A program made the translations under genes and the position numbers. DNA of 45,426 nt from DSWT01 sp049975385 (GTDB lineage: Bacteria > Chloroflexota > Anaerolineae > B4-G1 > SLSP01), in the NCBI GenBank assembly GCA_049975385.1, contig JBNGDO010000022.1, forward strand, positions 1-45,426, in the 5' to 3' direction. Numbering within the stretch: the first letter of the stretch is position 1; the number at the start of each line of letters is the position of its first letter. The notes under the pieces were generated by a model, which was not told the origin of the DNA, did not search any database, and saw nothing but the letters and a program-made list of their open reading frames with translations. Below, in pieces: positions 20,764 to 27,699 of the stretch.

Positions 20764-22158
20764 ATGGCGAATACTGGGCCACTGAATATCGGTATCATCG
20801 GCGCGGGCGTGGCCGGCTTGAGCGCCGCCTACGACTTACTCAAGGCTGGTCATCGCGTCACCGTCTACGAAGCGCGCCCCTACGCTGGCGGGTTGGCGGC
20901 AGGATTCAAAGACGAGGCCTGGGAATGGCCGCTGGAACGCTTCTACCACCACATCTTCGCCGGAGATAAAGACATCATTAGCCTCGTCGACGAAATCGGC
21001 ATTGCGGACCGGCTCTTTTTTCCCAGCCCGGTGACGTCGATCTACAAAGACGGGCGGCTGTATCCCATCAACAAGCCGGTGTTCGGCCCGTGGCTGGAGA
21101 AATTGCCACTCGGCAAGCAGCTCGCTAACCTGGGTGACTTGGCGGCGACGGCGCTGCGCGTGCTGGCCTTCAAACCGATTCCGTTGCCGGCACGCTTCCG
21201 CGTGGGACTGATGACGGCTTACATCCGCTACGGCTTGCGCTGGCAGTCGTTGGAGCAGGTCACCGCGCACGAGTGGCTCTCCCGCGCTGTCGGGACTAAG
21301 GCCTACGAGGCATTCTGGCAGCCACTGCTCGAAGGTAAATTCGGTGAGTATTACCAGCAGGTCAACATGGCGTGGTTCTGGGCGCGGATCGTCGCCCGCA
21401 GTCCTAAACTCGGCTACTTCGTCGGCGGGTTTCAAGGCTTCATCGATGCGTTGGCGGACAAAGTCCGCGCGCTCAGCGGCGATGTTCGCTTGAATACGCA
21501 CGTGCGTGGTGTCCATCCCCAAGCAGATGCCCGTGCGGACACGGGGCAAATCCGGCTCGAATTGCGCGACGAGGCTCCCCTCCACGACCGCGTGCTGGCG
21601 ACGTGCTCGCCGCAGATGCTCAGGGAACGCACACCGGAACTGCCCGCGTCATACACCGCCGGGTTAGAAAAGCTCAAGTCGATGGGGGCGGTGGTGATGG
21701 TGATGGCGCTCAAGCACTCCGTCACCCGCGAGCATTACTGGATCAACATCCCCAAGCGCGAGGGTTTCCCCTTCCTGGCCTTCGTGGAACACACCAATTA
21801 CATCGACAAACAGCATTATGGCGGCGATAACCTAATCTACTGCGGTGACTACCTTTCACCGGACCATCCTTACTTCGAGATGGAGCCGGAGGCACTGCTG
21901 GAAACCTTCATCCCCGCCATCCAGCGCCTCAACCCAGCCTTCGACCGCTCGTGGATCCGCAAATACTGGAAATTCAGCGAAATCTATGCGCAGCCGGTGC
22001 CCTTCCTCAACCATTCAGCGAACATCCCGCCCATACAAACGCCTATCCCCAACCTCTACATGGCGAACATGAGCCAGGTTTACCCGTGGGATCGCGGTAC
22101 CAACTACGCCGTGGAAATTGGCCGGCGCGCAGCGCAGATAGTGGGGAGTAGGGAGTAA
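20764..22158 (+). CDS. NAD(P)/FAD-dependent amine-oxidase/protoporphyrinogen-oxidase-like oxidoreductase
   Basis: 464 residues. The N-terminus NIGIIGAGVAGLSAAYDLLK plus VTVYEARPYAGGLAAGF is the dinucleotide-binding motif and GG doublet of the HemG/HemY/CrtI/amine-oxidase superfamily; YHHIFAGDKDI follows. The C-terminus YMANMSQVYPWDRGTNYAVE is the second FAD motif. Family members include UDP-galactopyranose-mutase-like and carotenoid desaturase-like enzymes; the substrate is unknown. Start ATG 20764 has AGGAGG 5 nt upstream; the GTG at 20734 is rejected. A TATACT (20727-20732) may be the -10 of its promoter. The final residues VGSRE and the stop are written by a short repeat (GGGGAGTAGGGAGTAAGGAG) shared with the end of vorB at 40740. 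Confidence 0.85.
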   Translation: MANTGPLNIGIIGAGVAGLSAAYDLLKAGHRVTVYEARPYAGGLAAGFKDEAWEWPLERFYHHIFAGDKDIISLVDEIGIADRLFFPSPVTSIYKDGRLYPINKPVFGPWLEKLPLGKQLANLGDLAATALRVLAFKPIPLPARFRVGLMTAYIRYGLRWQSLEQVTAHEWLSRAVGTKAYEAFWQPLLEGKFGEYYQQVNMAWFWARIVARSPKLGYFVGGFQGFIDALADKVRALSGDVRLNTHVRGVHPQADARADTGQIRLELRDEAPLHDRVLATCSPQMLRERTPELPASYTAGLEKLKSMGAVVMVMALKHSVTREHYWINIPKREGFPFLAFVEHTNYIDKQHYGGDNLIYCGDYLSPDHPYFEMEPEALLETFIPAIQRLNPAFDRSWIRKYWKFSEIYAQPVPFLNHSANIPPIQTPIPNLYMANMSQVYPWDRGTNYAVEIGRRAAQIVGSRE

Positions 22159-22163
22159 GGAGT

Positions 22164-24068
22164 ATGGAAGAGCCACAAGTGGCGATTTTCGTTGATTTTG
22201 AGAACGTGGCGATCTCGGCGGAAGACCTGTACGGCAAGTGCGATCTGGGGTTGATTATGGCCGTGGCAGAACGTTGGGGGCGTATCGTCATCCGCCGCGC
22301 TTATTGCGACTGGACCGGCTTTGAGCAGTACCAACAGGACCTCATCGAGCACGCCATCGAACTGACGCAATTGTTCCGCTACAGTTCGCGCCACCGCAAG
22401 AACGCCGCCGACATCCAGATGGTGGTCGACGCGCTGGAGACCGCTTTTAACCATCCTGAGATCGAAACCTTCATCCTTGTTACGGGCGACAGCGATTTCA
22501 GCGCCGTCGCGCGGAAGCTGCGTGCCTACGGCAAGACGGTGGTGGGGGTGGGGCTGCGCCAGTCCACCAGCGAGGTATTGGTCAAAGCCTGCGATCATTT
22601 TGTGCTTTACGACACGCTCATCGAGGATACCCGCACCTCGGTCTACCGGTTGGAGAAAGCGCGCCAACTGCTGCTCGACGTGATACGCCTGCTGCTGCCG
22701 CAGGTCGAAGGTAACGCCATCAATGGTAGCCAGTTGAAGATGATGATGCTCAAGATGGACCCCACCTTCAGCGAAGGCGACCTGGGATACCCGCAGTTCC
22801 GTAGCTTCGTGGAAGCGCAATCCGATCTCGTCAAAGTGGACGTGCGCGAGCAGATTCTCTGGGTATCGCTCAAACCTGCTGCTGCCCTTACCGCCACCGA
22901 GGACGAATTGATGCAGTACCGCGTCTCCATCAGCACCGCCGGGCTATCGTTGTTGGATCCGCACACGCGCGCCGACGTCCTGCGCGACCTGTACGAATTG
23001 CTCTCCGACGCGCCCGGCGTGTATACCTTCGACCAGGCCATCATCCACCTGAAAGCGAAGTACGACACGGAAAACATCCTGCGCTCGCGCGAAGAAGTGC
23101 AGGAAGTCGTCAAATTGATCAAATACGCCGACGTGCTCACAGCACGGCCCCAATCCTGGCAACTGGACACGCTCACCGTCAAGGCCGGCTTGCAGGCACA
23201 GGATTTTGTCGACCGCAGCGAGAGCGCCTACTTAACCGTGATGCTCCAGAACAACCTGGATTTGAAACCCGATCTGTTGGCGCAATTGCTTTTTGGGACG
23301 CTGGACCAGCGCGCGCGGGTGATGCGTTTGATTAACCTCGCCCGGCAGGATTGGGCGGCGGCGGTAGAGTCGGCTCGTAAAGTTCAGGTGCCGATCAGCG
23401 AAGGCGCTTGCTATCTCAATGACATCGAGCAATTACTGCCCATCCTGCAGGCCTTGGAAAAGGTGGAATTGACTGGTCCGTTGTCACTTGAGCGGGCAGC
23501 GCAGTTGAACCAGGAAGGACTGCAAATCCGCATGACGGATTTTGAGAAAGCCCGCGAATACTTCATCCAGGCTGCACGCATGGTGTGCGATTTGATGCGT
23601 GATGGCGTGCAGGGCGCGGGCCGGATGGAACTGGAGTGGTACCTTGCCAGTTATTGTGCTGCGAGCGCAGGCCAGCATTATTTCCGTTCCGAGTATATCC
23701 AGGCGAAGGAATACTACCTGGCGTTTTTTGCGCTGGCGAAAGAGACCGAGCCGGTGTGGGAAAAGGTGCAGCGATTGGTGGAGCCATTGCTGTCGTTCTA
23801 TTTTATCATTGCTGCCGGGGCCTACGGCGAACTGCTCGAATTCCGTCCGGGACGCACCCATCCGGCGCGTATGGCTATCGCGCTCTATACCTACCCTAAC
23901 GAGGTCGTACGTGAACAATGGCTTGCACTTGCGCGAGAACTCTACACCATCAATCCTGCGGTGCTGCGCAGTGTTGTCCACCGCCTGGGAATCCTTGAAC
24001 AAACGACGCAAGTGCCCGGTGCACGCGAAACTCGACTGGTCTTGGAGACCAAAGTGCTGAAGGAATGA
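22164..24068 (+). CDS. NYN-domain (PIN-like RNase) protein with OST-HTH/LOTUS domain
   Basis: 634 residues, five nt after the preceding stop, so probably co-transcribed. Residues 5-140 are a NYN domain with the acidic metal-binding set Asp11 (FVDFENV), Asp83 (KNAADIQMVVDAL) and Asp109/Asp111 (VTGDSDF). Residues about 153-226 resemble an OST-HTH/LOTUS RNA-binding domain (ending VKVDVREQILWVSL). Residues 240-330 could be a second winged-helix unit; 440-630 are helical, TPR-like (SLERAAQLNQEGLQIRM). This is expected to be an RNase acting on structured RNA. LOTUS proteins bind G-rich or structured RNA in other systems. The structured RNA candidate begins 55 nt downstream. Most bacterial NYN-LOTUS proteins are shorter; the long C-terminal part is unusual. 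Confidence 0.88.
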   Translation: MEEPQVAIFVDFENVAISAEDLYGKCDLGLIMAVAERWGRIVIRRAYCDWTGFEQYQQDLIEHAIELTQLFRYSSRHRKNAADIQMVVDALETAFNHPEIETFILVTGDSDFSAVARKLRAYGKTVVGVGLRQSTSEVLVKACDHFVLYDTLIEDTRTSVYRLEKARQLLLDVIRLLLPQVEGNAINGSQLKMMMLKMDPTFSEGDLGYPQFRSFVEAQSDLVKVDVREQILWVSLKPAAALTATEDELMQYRVSISTAGLSLLDPHTRADVLRDLYELLSDAPGVYTFDQAIIHLKAKYDTENILRSREEVQEVVKLIKYADVLTARPQSWQLDTLTVKAGLQAQDFVDRSESAYLTVMLQNNLDLKPDLLAQLLFGTLDQRARVMRLINLARQDWAAAVESARKVQVPISEGACYLNDIEQLLPILQALEKVELTGPLSLERAAQLNQEGLQIRMTDFEKAREYFIQAARMVCDLMRDGVQGAGRMELEWYLASYCAASAGQHYFRSEYIQAKEYYLAFFALAKETEPVWEKVQRLVEPLLSFYFIIAAGAYGELLEFRPGRTHPARMAIALYTYPNEVVREQWLALARELYTINPAVLRSVVHRLGILEQTTQVPGARETRLVLETKVLKE

Positions 24069-24123
24069 CGATAACAGCAAAATATGTTCCAGTGGAATTA
24101 TACGCAATTCTAACCAAAAGGGC

Positions 24124-24152
24124 TTGACAAACACCTTAATATCGCGTATACT
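24124..24152 (+). promoter_or_regulatory. Near-consensus sigma-70 promoter TTGACA-N17-TATACT
   Basis: TTGACA (24124-24129), exactly 17 nt, TATACT (24147-24152). It is the best promoter match in the window and points into 300 nt without any plus-strand gene. Predicted start 24158-24160. Confidence 0.85.
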
Positions 24153-24158
24153 AAAATT

Positions 24159-24461
24159 ACCTGAAGCCCCAAGGAACAAAGTTACCAACAGGGGAAGATA
24201 ACCGAAAAGCAAGCTAAAGTTGGTAAACGGCAGGCATCTTCGTCCAATTGGAGAAGAAAGAAACCGTAAGTCAATGAAAAGGTAGAAACAATACCAGGAA
24301 ATTGACAAGCAGAAAGTTGACAAAAACCATCAACTCACTGGGAACCAACGTAGGCACTCTTCCATAAGTTTGTGGAAGCAAGTAAGTTATCCAAAACTGA
24401 AAAGTAACGAGGTTGGCAGCCAACCTAGTAACTTGGGGCTTCACCTTGCCCCGGTCTTTTG
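24159..24461 (+). ncRNA. Structured non-coding RNA candidate of unknown family, about 300 nt
   Basis: Starts at the promoter above and ends at a terminator-like hairpin. A 12-bp perfect closing helix joins TGAAGCCCCAAG (24162-24173) to 24432-24443. Inside are: GTTACCAAC (24181-24189) with GTTGGTAAAC (24219-24228, one bulge); TCTTC-TCC with GGA-GAAGA (24237-24257); GTCAAT/ATTGAC (24270-24275/24301-24306) enclosing GGTA/TACC (24281-24284/24292-24295); AGTTGA/TCAACT (24315-24320/24330-24335); CTTCCA/TGGAAG (24359-24364/24373-24378); GTTA/TAAC (24386-24389/24405-24408); AGGTTG/CAACCT (24410-24415/24421-24426). Loops are strongly A-rich, as in large ribozymes and ornate bacterial RNAs. I looked for landmark motifs of RNase P, tmRNA, SRP, 6S RNA and T-box and saw none. 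The 393-nt gap 24069-24461 holds nothing else. Confidence 0.7.
24433..24460 (+). terminator. Terminator-like hairpin ending the RNA candidate
   Basis: GGGGC (24435-24439), 8-nt loop, GCCCC (24448-24452), extended by two wobble pairs, then GGTCTTTTG. The 5' arm is also the 3' strand of the closing helix of the RNA, so the two structures exclude each other. Confidence 0.6.
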
Positions 24462-24872
24462 TTAATGGCTGATGCGCGCCGCAATGATGCTGATCACCAG
24501 TGCCACCAACAACACAAAGATGATAAACATTGCCAACCGGCGTTCGAGTTTGGTGGGTTCGATCAGACGCCCCGAAATCCACAAGAAGGCGCCACCCGCA
24601 AGGCCAAAGCCCAGCAGCACCCCGATGGTGTAAACGACCGCCGTTGCCATCAGGCGCGGCAGGTCCACGGTGATGATCAACCGTCCGAACACGGCAATGG
24701 CAAAGCGGCTGCCCAGAAAGGCGTAACCACCGGCAATCACCAGCGCACTGCCCATCATTAGCACACCAAGCGTCTGTTTTCTGCCACGCTCGATCCACCA
24801 GGTGATTGCACCGAGCACCAATAGTGCCAGCGCAAAGGTAAAAACCACAATCGAGAGGAATTCAATCGCCAT
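24462..24872 (-). CDS. Small integral membrane protein, four predicted helices
   Basis: 136 residues, not recognised. Hydrophobic stretches at about 4-26, 36-56, 70-100 and 110-133, separated by short basic loops (WWIERGRKQT, EPTKLERR); a cytoplasmic-membrane protein without visible catalytic residues. Start ATG has AGGAGG 4 nt upstream, and a good promoter lies at 24912-24940. The stop codon is immediately next to the end of the convergent RNA candidate, so read-through of that RNA would be antisense to this gene. Confidence 0.75.
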   Translation of the reverse strand: MAIEFLSIVVFTFALALLVLGAITWWIERGRKQTLGVLMMGSALVIAGGYAFLGSRFAIAVFGRLIITVDLPRLMATAVVYTIGVLLGFGLAGGAFLWISGRLIEPTKLERRLAMFIIFVLLVALVISIIAARISH

Positions 24873-24911
24873 AGTTCCTCCTCAGAGAAGTTCCAGGCTG
24901 CCCACAAAGTA

Positions 24912-24940
24912 ATAATAGTGCAGAAGCGGGAAAGCGTCAA
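24912..24940 (-). promoter_or_regulatory. Sigma-70 promoter TTGACG-N17-TATTAT
   Basis: Minus strand TTGACG (24935-24940), 17-nt spacer, TATTAT (24912-24917); start near 24905, leader about 33 nt to the membrane-protein gene. The remaining part of 24873-25183 holds the hairpin at 25118 and no gene. Confidence 0.7.
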
Positions 24941-25117
24941 TGGCCAGCGCCTTATCATTCTTGCGCGCAAGTGCACTTCGTATGCAGTCTTTGCAATCTT
25001 TGAAGGTACAAAAGGAAATTTCAAGGTGTTGTGTCAATAGCAGTTTGCGTTTTGTACATCTTACATAAACTGAGAGTAACTTGGCCTGAAGACCTGGAAT
25101 ACAAGGTATTTTTTGTG

Positions 25118-25132
25118 TGGGGCTTTGCCCCA
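25118..25132. repeat. Short hairpin TGGGGC-TTT-GCCCCA
   Basis: Perfect six-base arms upstream of the SDR gene, followed on the plus strand by TTATAAAA. It resembles a weak terminator or leader hairpin; no coding potential nearby. Confidence 0.5.
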
Positions 25133-25183
25133 TTATAAAAACTGCTCTTTGACCTATCGCATTCTTTGACAAGGAATTTTACC

Positions 25184-25915
25184 ATGAATCCTCAAGGAAA
25201 AATAGCTATGGTGACCGGCGGCGCGGTGCGCGTGGGACGCGCGCTCACGCTCGCCCTGGCGCGCTGCGGAGCAAATGTAGTCGTCCATTACAACAGATCG
25301 GCGGGACCGGCGGAGGCAACTGCCGCTGAAGCACGCGCCCTGGGTGTCCAGGCGCTGCCCGTTGCGGCCAATCTCGCCGACCCCGAAGCCGTTACGGGAC
25401 TCGTGCAGGCCGTCGAAGCGACCTTTGGTGGCGTGGACATTCTGGTGAACAGCGCCTCGCCCTTCGTCCGCAAGGGACTCCACGAGACGACGTTGGCCGA
25501 TTGGCATTTCGTACTCGGCGCGCTGCTCGATGGGCCGTTTTTGCTCTCCCAAGCGCTTACACCGCGTATGATGGAGCGGGGGGTAGGTTTGATCGTCAAC
25601 ATCCTCGATCAGGCTGCCTTTGCGCCGTTCCCCGCGTACCTGGCGCACAGTGTCGGCAAGCATGGATTGCTCGGCCTTACCCGCAATCTGGCCGTGGCAT
25701 TAGCACCGTCTGTGCGGGTCAACGCCATCGCGCCGGGGCCGGTGCTGCCGCCGCCGGATTATACGCCGGAGCAGAACGACCGCATTGCCGCAAAGACATT
25801 GCTACAACGCTGGGGATCGCCGGAGGATATTGTCAAAGCGTTATTATATTTCATCGATGCAGATTACGTTACCGGCGACGTGCTCTTCGTCGATGGTGGT
25901 GAGAGATGGAAATGA
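25184..25915 (+). CDS. Short-chain dehydrogenase, FolM/pteridine-reductase-like, with Tyr-to-His substitution
   Basis: 243 residues. Rossmann motif VTGGAVRVGRALTLALARCG (10-29), NNAG-equivalent VNSASPF (88-94) and C-terminal VTGDVLFVDGGERW. In the catalytic segment the usual YxxxK aligns with HSVGK (His155, Lys159), and the usual serine aligns with Asp142 (NILDQAA). Asp at that site is known in FolM-like pteridine reductases; the lost Tyr is unusual. Start ATG has AAGGAA 7 nt upstream; a TTG at 25166 is rejected. Activity may be altered or use the nearby Tyr152. Followed by a repeat-rich gap. Confidence 0.85.
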   Translation: MNPQGKIAMVTGGAVRVGRALTLALARCGANVVVHYNRSAGPAEATAAEARALGVQALPVAANLADPEAVTGLVQAVEATFGGVDILVNSASPFVRKGLHETTLADWHFVLGALLDGPFLLSQALTPRMMERGVGLIVNILDQAAFAPFPAYLAHSVGKHGLLGLTRNLAVALAPSVRVNAIAPGPVLPPPDYTPEQNDRIAAKTLLQRWGSPEDIVKALLYFIDADYVTGDVLFVDGGERWK

Positions 25916-26040
25916 TTGAAGATTGGAGGATTGGAGATTTGTTGACTGGAAATTGAAAATTGCAGGGATGAATTCCCAATTTGCCATTTGCCATTTGCCA
26001 TTTCCCGTTCTCCATTCTCCATTCGCTGATTCTCTCATTC
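25916..26040. repeat. Word-repeat element between the SDR and pseudouridine synthase genes
   Basis: GAAGATTGGAGGATTGGAGA words are followed by TTTGCCATTTGCCATTTGCC and then CCATTCTCCATTCGCTGATT words. Near-tandem unit lengths are 7-9 nt with drift. The right-hand words are the same as those in hypF and at 32285-32310. Confidence 0.8.
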
Positions 26041-26049
26041 TGGTATAAT
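26041..26049 (+). promoter_or_regulatory. Extended -10 promoter TGGTATAAT, leaderless start
   Basis: TATAAT (26044-26049) preceded by TG-N. The start codon of the next gene begins at 26057, seven nt after the -10, where transcription would start. There is no Shine-Dalgarno sequence in between. No convincing -35 is seen. Confidence 0.7.
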
Positions 26050-26056
26050 AGCCGCT

Positions 26057-26911
26057 ATGGAAAACGAAAATGCAGAACGCTTACAGAAAATTCTTGCCCA
26101 CGCAGGATACGGCTCGCGCCGGGCCTGTGAAGGGATGATTGAGGAAGGGCGCGTAGCCGTCGACGGGCACATCGCACAGTTGGGCGACAAGGCCGATCCG
26201 GCGACGCAGCGCATCACACTAGACGGTGAACCGATCCGCCAGCCGCAAGGTCACACCTACGTCGCCCTCTACAAACCGCGCGGCTACATCACCACCACCA
26301 GCGATCCCGAAGGGCGGCGGACGATCATGGATCTGATTCCCCTGACCCAACGGCTCTATCCTGTGGGCCGTCTGGACGCCGACAGCGAAGGCTTGTTACT
26401 CCTCACCGACGATGGCGAGTTGACCGAGCGTCTCACCCATCCGCGCTATGGACACGCGCGCGTCTACCGTGTGCTGGTGGCGGGTGAACCGAGTGCGGAG
26501 ACCATCGAGCGTTGGCGGCGCGGCATCACATTGGACGGCAGGAAAGCAAACTTCAGCCAGGTACAAGTGGAGTCTCAAGAGCATGGGCAGACCTGGCTGC
26601 GCGTGACCGCCCACGAAGGACGCAAGCACCTGGTGCGGCGTATCGTAGCCGCGCTGGGCCATCCGGCGCAGCGGCTCATCCGCGTGGAAATGGGGTCGTT
26701 GAAGTTGGGCGATCTTCCCACCGGCCGCTGGCGCTACCTGAGCACCGGCGAGGTCAACGCGCTGCGCAAAGAGACGGGCCTCACACGGCCCGGACCGGCG
26801 TCCCGCCGCAAGCCGCGTAGTCGCAGCAACCGTCCCCGCCAGGAGTCTCCCCGTCAGCGCAAGCCGGCAGGTGGTCGCGGATCTTCGTCCCCAACGAGGA
26901 AACGCCGGTGA
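26057..26911 (+). CDS. RsuA/RluB-family pseudouridine synthase
   Basis: 284 residues. S4 RNA-binding domain (8-55; RLQKILAHAGYGSRRACEGM) followed by the catalytic domain with YPVGRLDADSEGLLLLT, Asp107 being the catalytic residue, and the C-terminal GRKHLVRRIVAALGHP motif. It isomerises a uridine of 23S (RluB-like) or 16S rRNA. The tail 240-284 is a low-complexity Arg/Ser/Pro extension likely to bind RNA. Its mRNA appears leaderless. Its stop overlaps the cmk start by 4 nt (GTGA), a pairing commonly seen in bacteria. Confidence 0.93.
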   Translation: MENENAERLQKILAHAGYGSRRACEGMIEEGRVAVDGHIAQLGDKADPATQRITLDGEPIRQPQGHTYVALYKPRGYITTTSDPEGRRTIMDLIPLTQRLYPVGRLDADSEGLLLLTDDGELTERLTHPRYGHARVYRVLVAGEPSAETIERWRRGITLDGRKANFSQVQVESQEHGQTWLRVTAHEGRKHLVRRIVAALGHPAQRLIRVEMGSLKLGDLPTGRWRYLSTGEVNALRKETGLTRPGPASRRKPRSRSNRPRQESPRQRKPAGGRGSSSPTRKRR

Positions 26912-27603
26912 AGCCCTCAACGATTGCCATCGACGGCCCGGCCGCTTCGGGAAAAAGCACCATTGGTTATCATTTGTCTCGCTATCTCACCTACCTCTAC
27001 CTGGATACCGGCGTGCTCTATCGCGCCGTGACGTGGGCCGCGCTCGACCGGGAGATTCCCATTGCGAACGAAGCCACCATCACGCAACTCGCCGAGGAAT
27101 TACACATCACTGTGAAGCCGCCCACGGAGACGGATGGACGGCAGTACACAGTGCGCGTCGAAGATCGTGACGTCACCTGGGCCATCCGTACGCCAGAGGT
27201 GGACGCCGCCGTCTCGCCCGTCTCCGCGTACCCCGGTGTGCGCGAGGCGCTCACCCGCCGTATGCGCGAAATCGCCGCCCTGGGACACGTCGTTATGGTC
27301 GGGCGCGACATCGGCACGGTCGTTATCCCTGATGCGGATATGAAGCTCTACGTGATCGCCTCGGCGGAGGAACGCGCGCACCGCCGCCAGTTAGAGATGC
27401 AGACCAAAGGCGAGCCTCAGGCGTACGGTGATGTCCTGGCGAGCCTCCAACGGCGTGATAAGATCGACAGCAATCGCAAAGCCGCTCCACTCAAGGCCGC
27501 GCCCGACGCGATCATCTTCGACAACACCGAACTCTCAATTGAAGAAATGCTCAGACGGGCCGAAAGGTTAGTAGATGGCCTCAACTCGAACGAATGTACG
27601 TGA
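26908..27603 (+). CDS. cmk: Cytidylate kinase
   Basis: 231 residues. Phosphorylates CMP and dCMP. P-loop DGPAASGKST (9-18), LYLDTGVLYRAVTW, GRDIGTVVIPDADMKLYVIAS and RRDKIDSNRKAAPLKAAPDA are the standard Cmk motifs. GTG start overlaps the preceding stop (GTGA), so translation is coupled. The C-terminal few residues (LNSNECT) run up to the palindrome at 27613. Confidence 0.96.
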   Translation: MKPSTIAIDGPAASGKSTIGYHLSRYLTYLYLDTGVLYRAVTWAALDREIPIANEATITQLAEELHITVKPPTETDGRQYTVRVEDRDVTWAIRTPEVDAAVSPVSAYPGVREALTRRMREIAALGHVVMVGRDIGTVVIPDADMKLYVIASAEERAHRRQLEMQTKGEPQAYGDVLASLQRRDKIDSNRKAAPLKAAPDAIIFDNTELSIEEMLRRAERLVDGLNSNECT

Positions 27604-27612
27604 ACATATTCA

Positions 27613-27675
27613 CCACGAATCTTCACGAATTTTCACGAATAGAAGACATTAGTGTAAATTCGTGAAGATTCGTGG
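27613..27675. repeat. Perfect 20-bp inverted repeat with 23-nt spacer
   Basis: CCACGAATCTTCACGAATTT (27613-27632) is exactly complementary to 27656-27675. The arm itself is made of CACGAAT words spaced 10-11 nt, with a further copy in the loop. No T-run follows. It belongs to the same design as the other word-repeat palindromes. Confidence 0.9.
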
Positions 27676-27699
27676 TTTACTTTTAGGAGGAACTAGATT

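Noticed and set aside
23484..24323. Minus-strand frame beginning in the RNA candidate and running into the NYN gene
   Set aside because: Low-complexity translation, antisense to a well-supported gene, and no ribosome site.
24159..24461. Riboswitch controlling a downstream gene
   Set aside because: The next gene on that strand is more than 700 nt away, beyond a convergent gene; a stand-alone RNA fits better.
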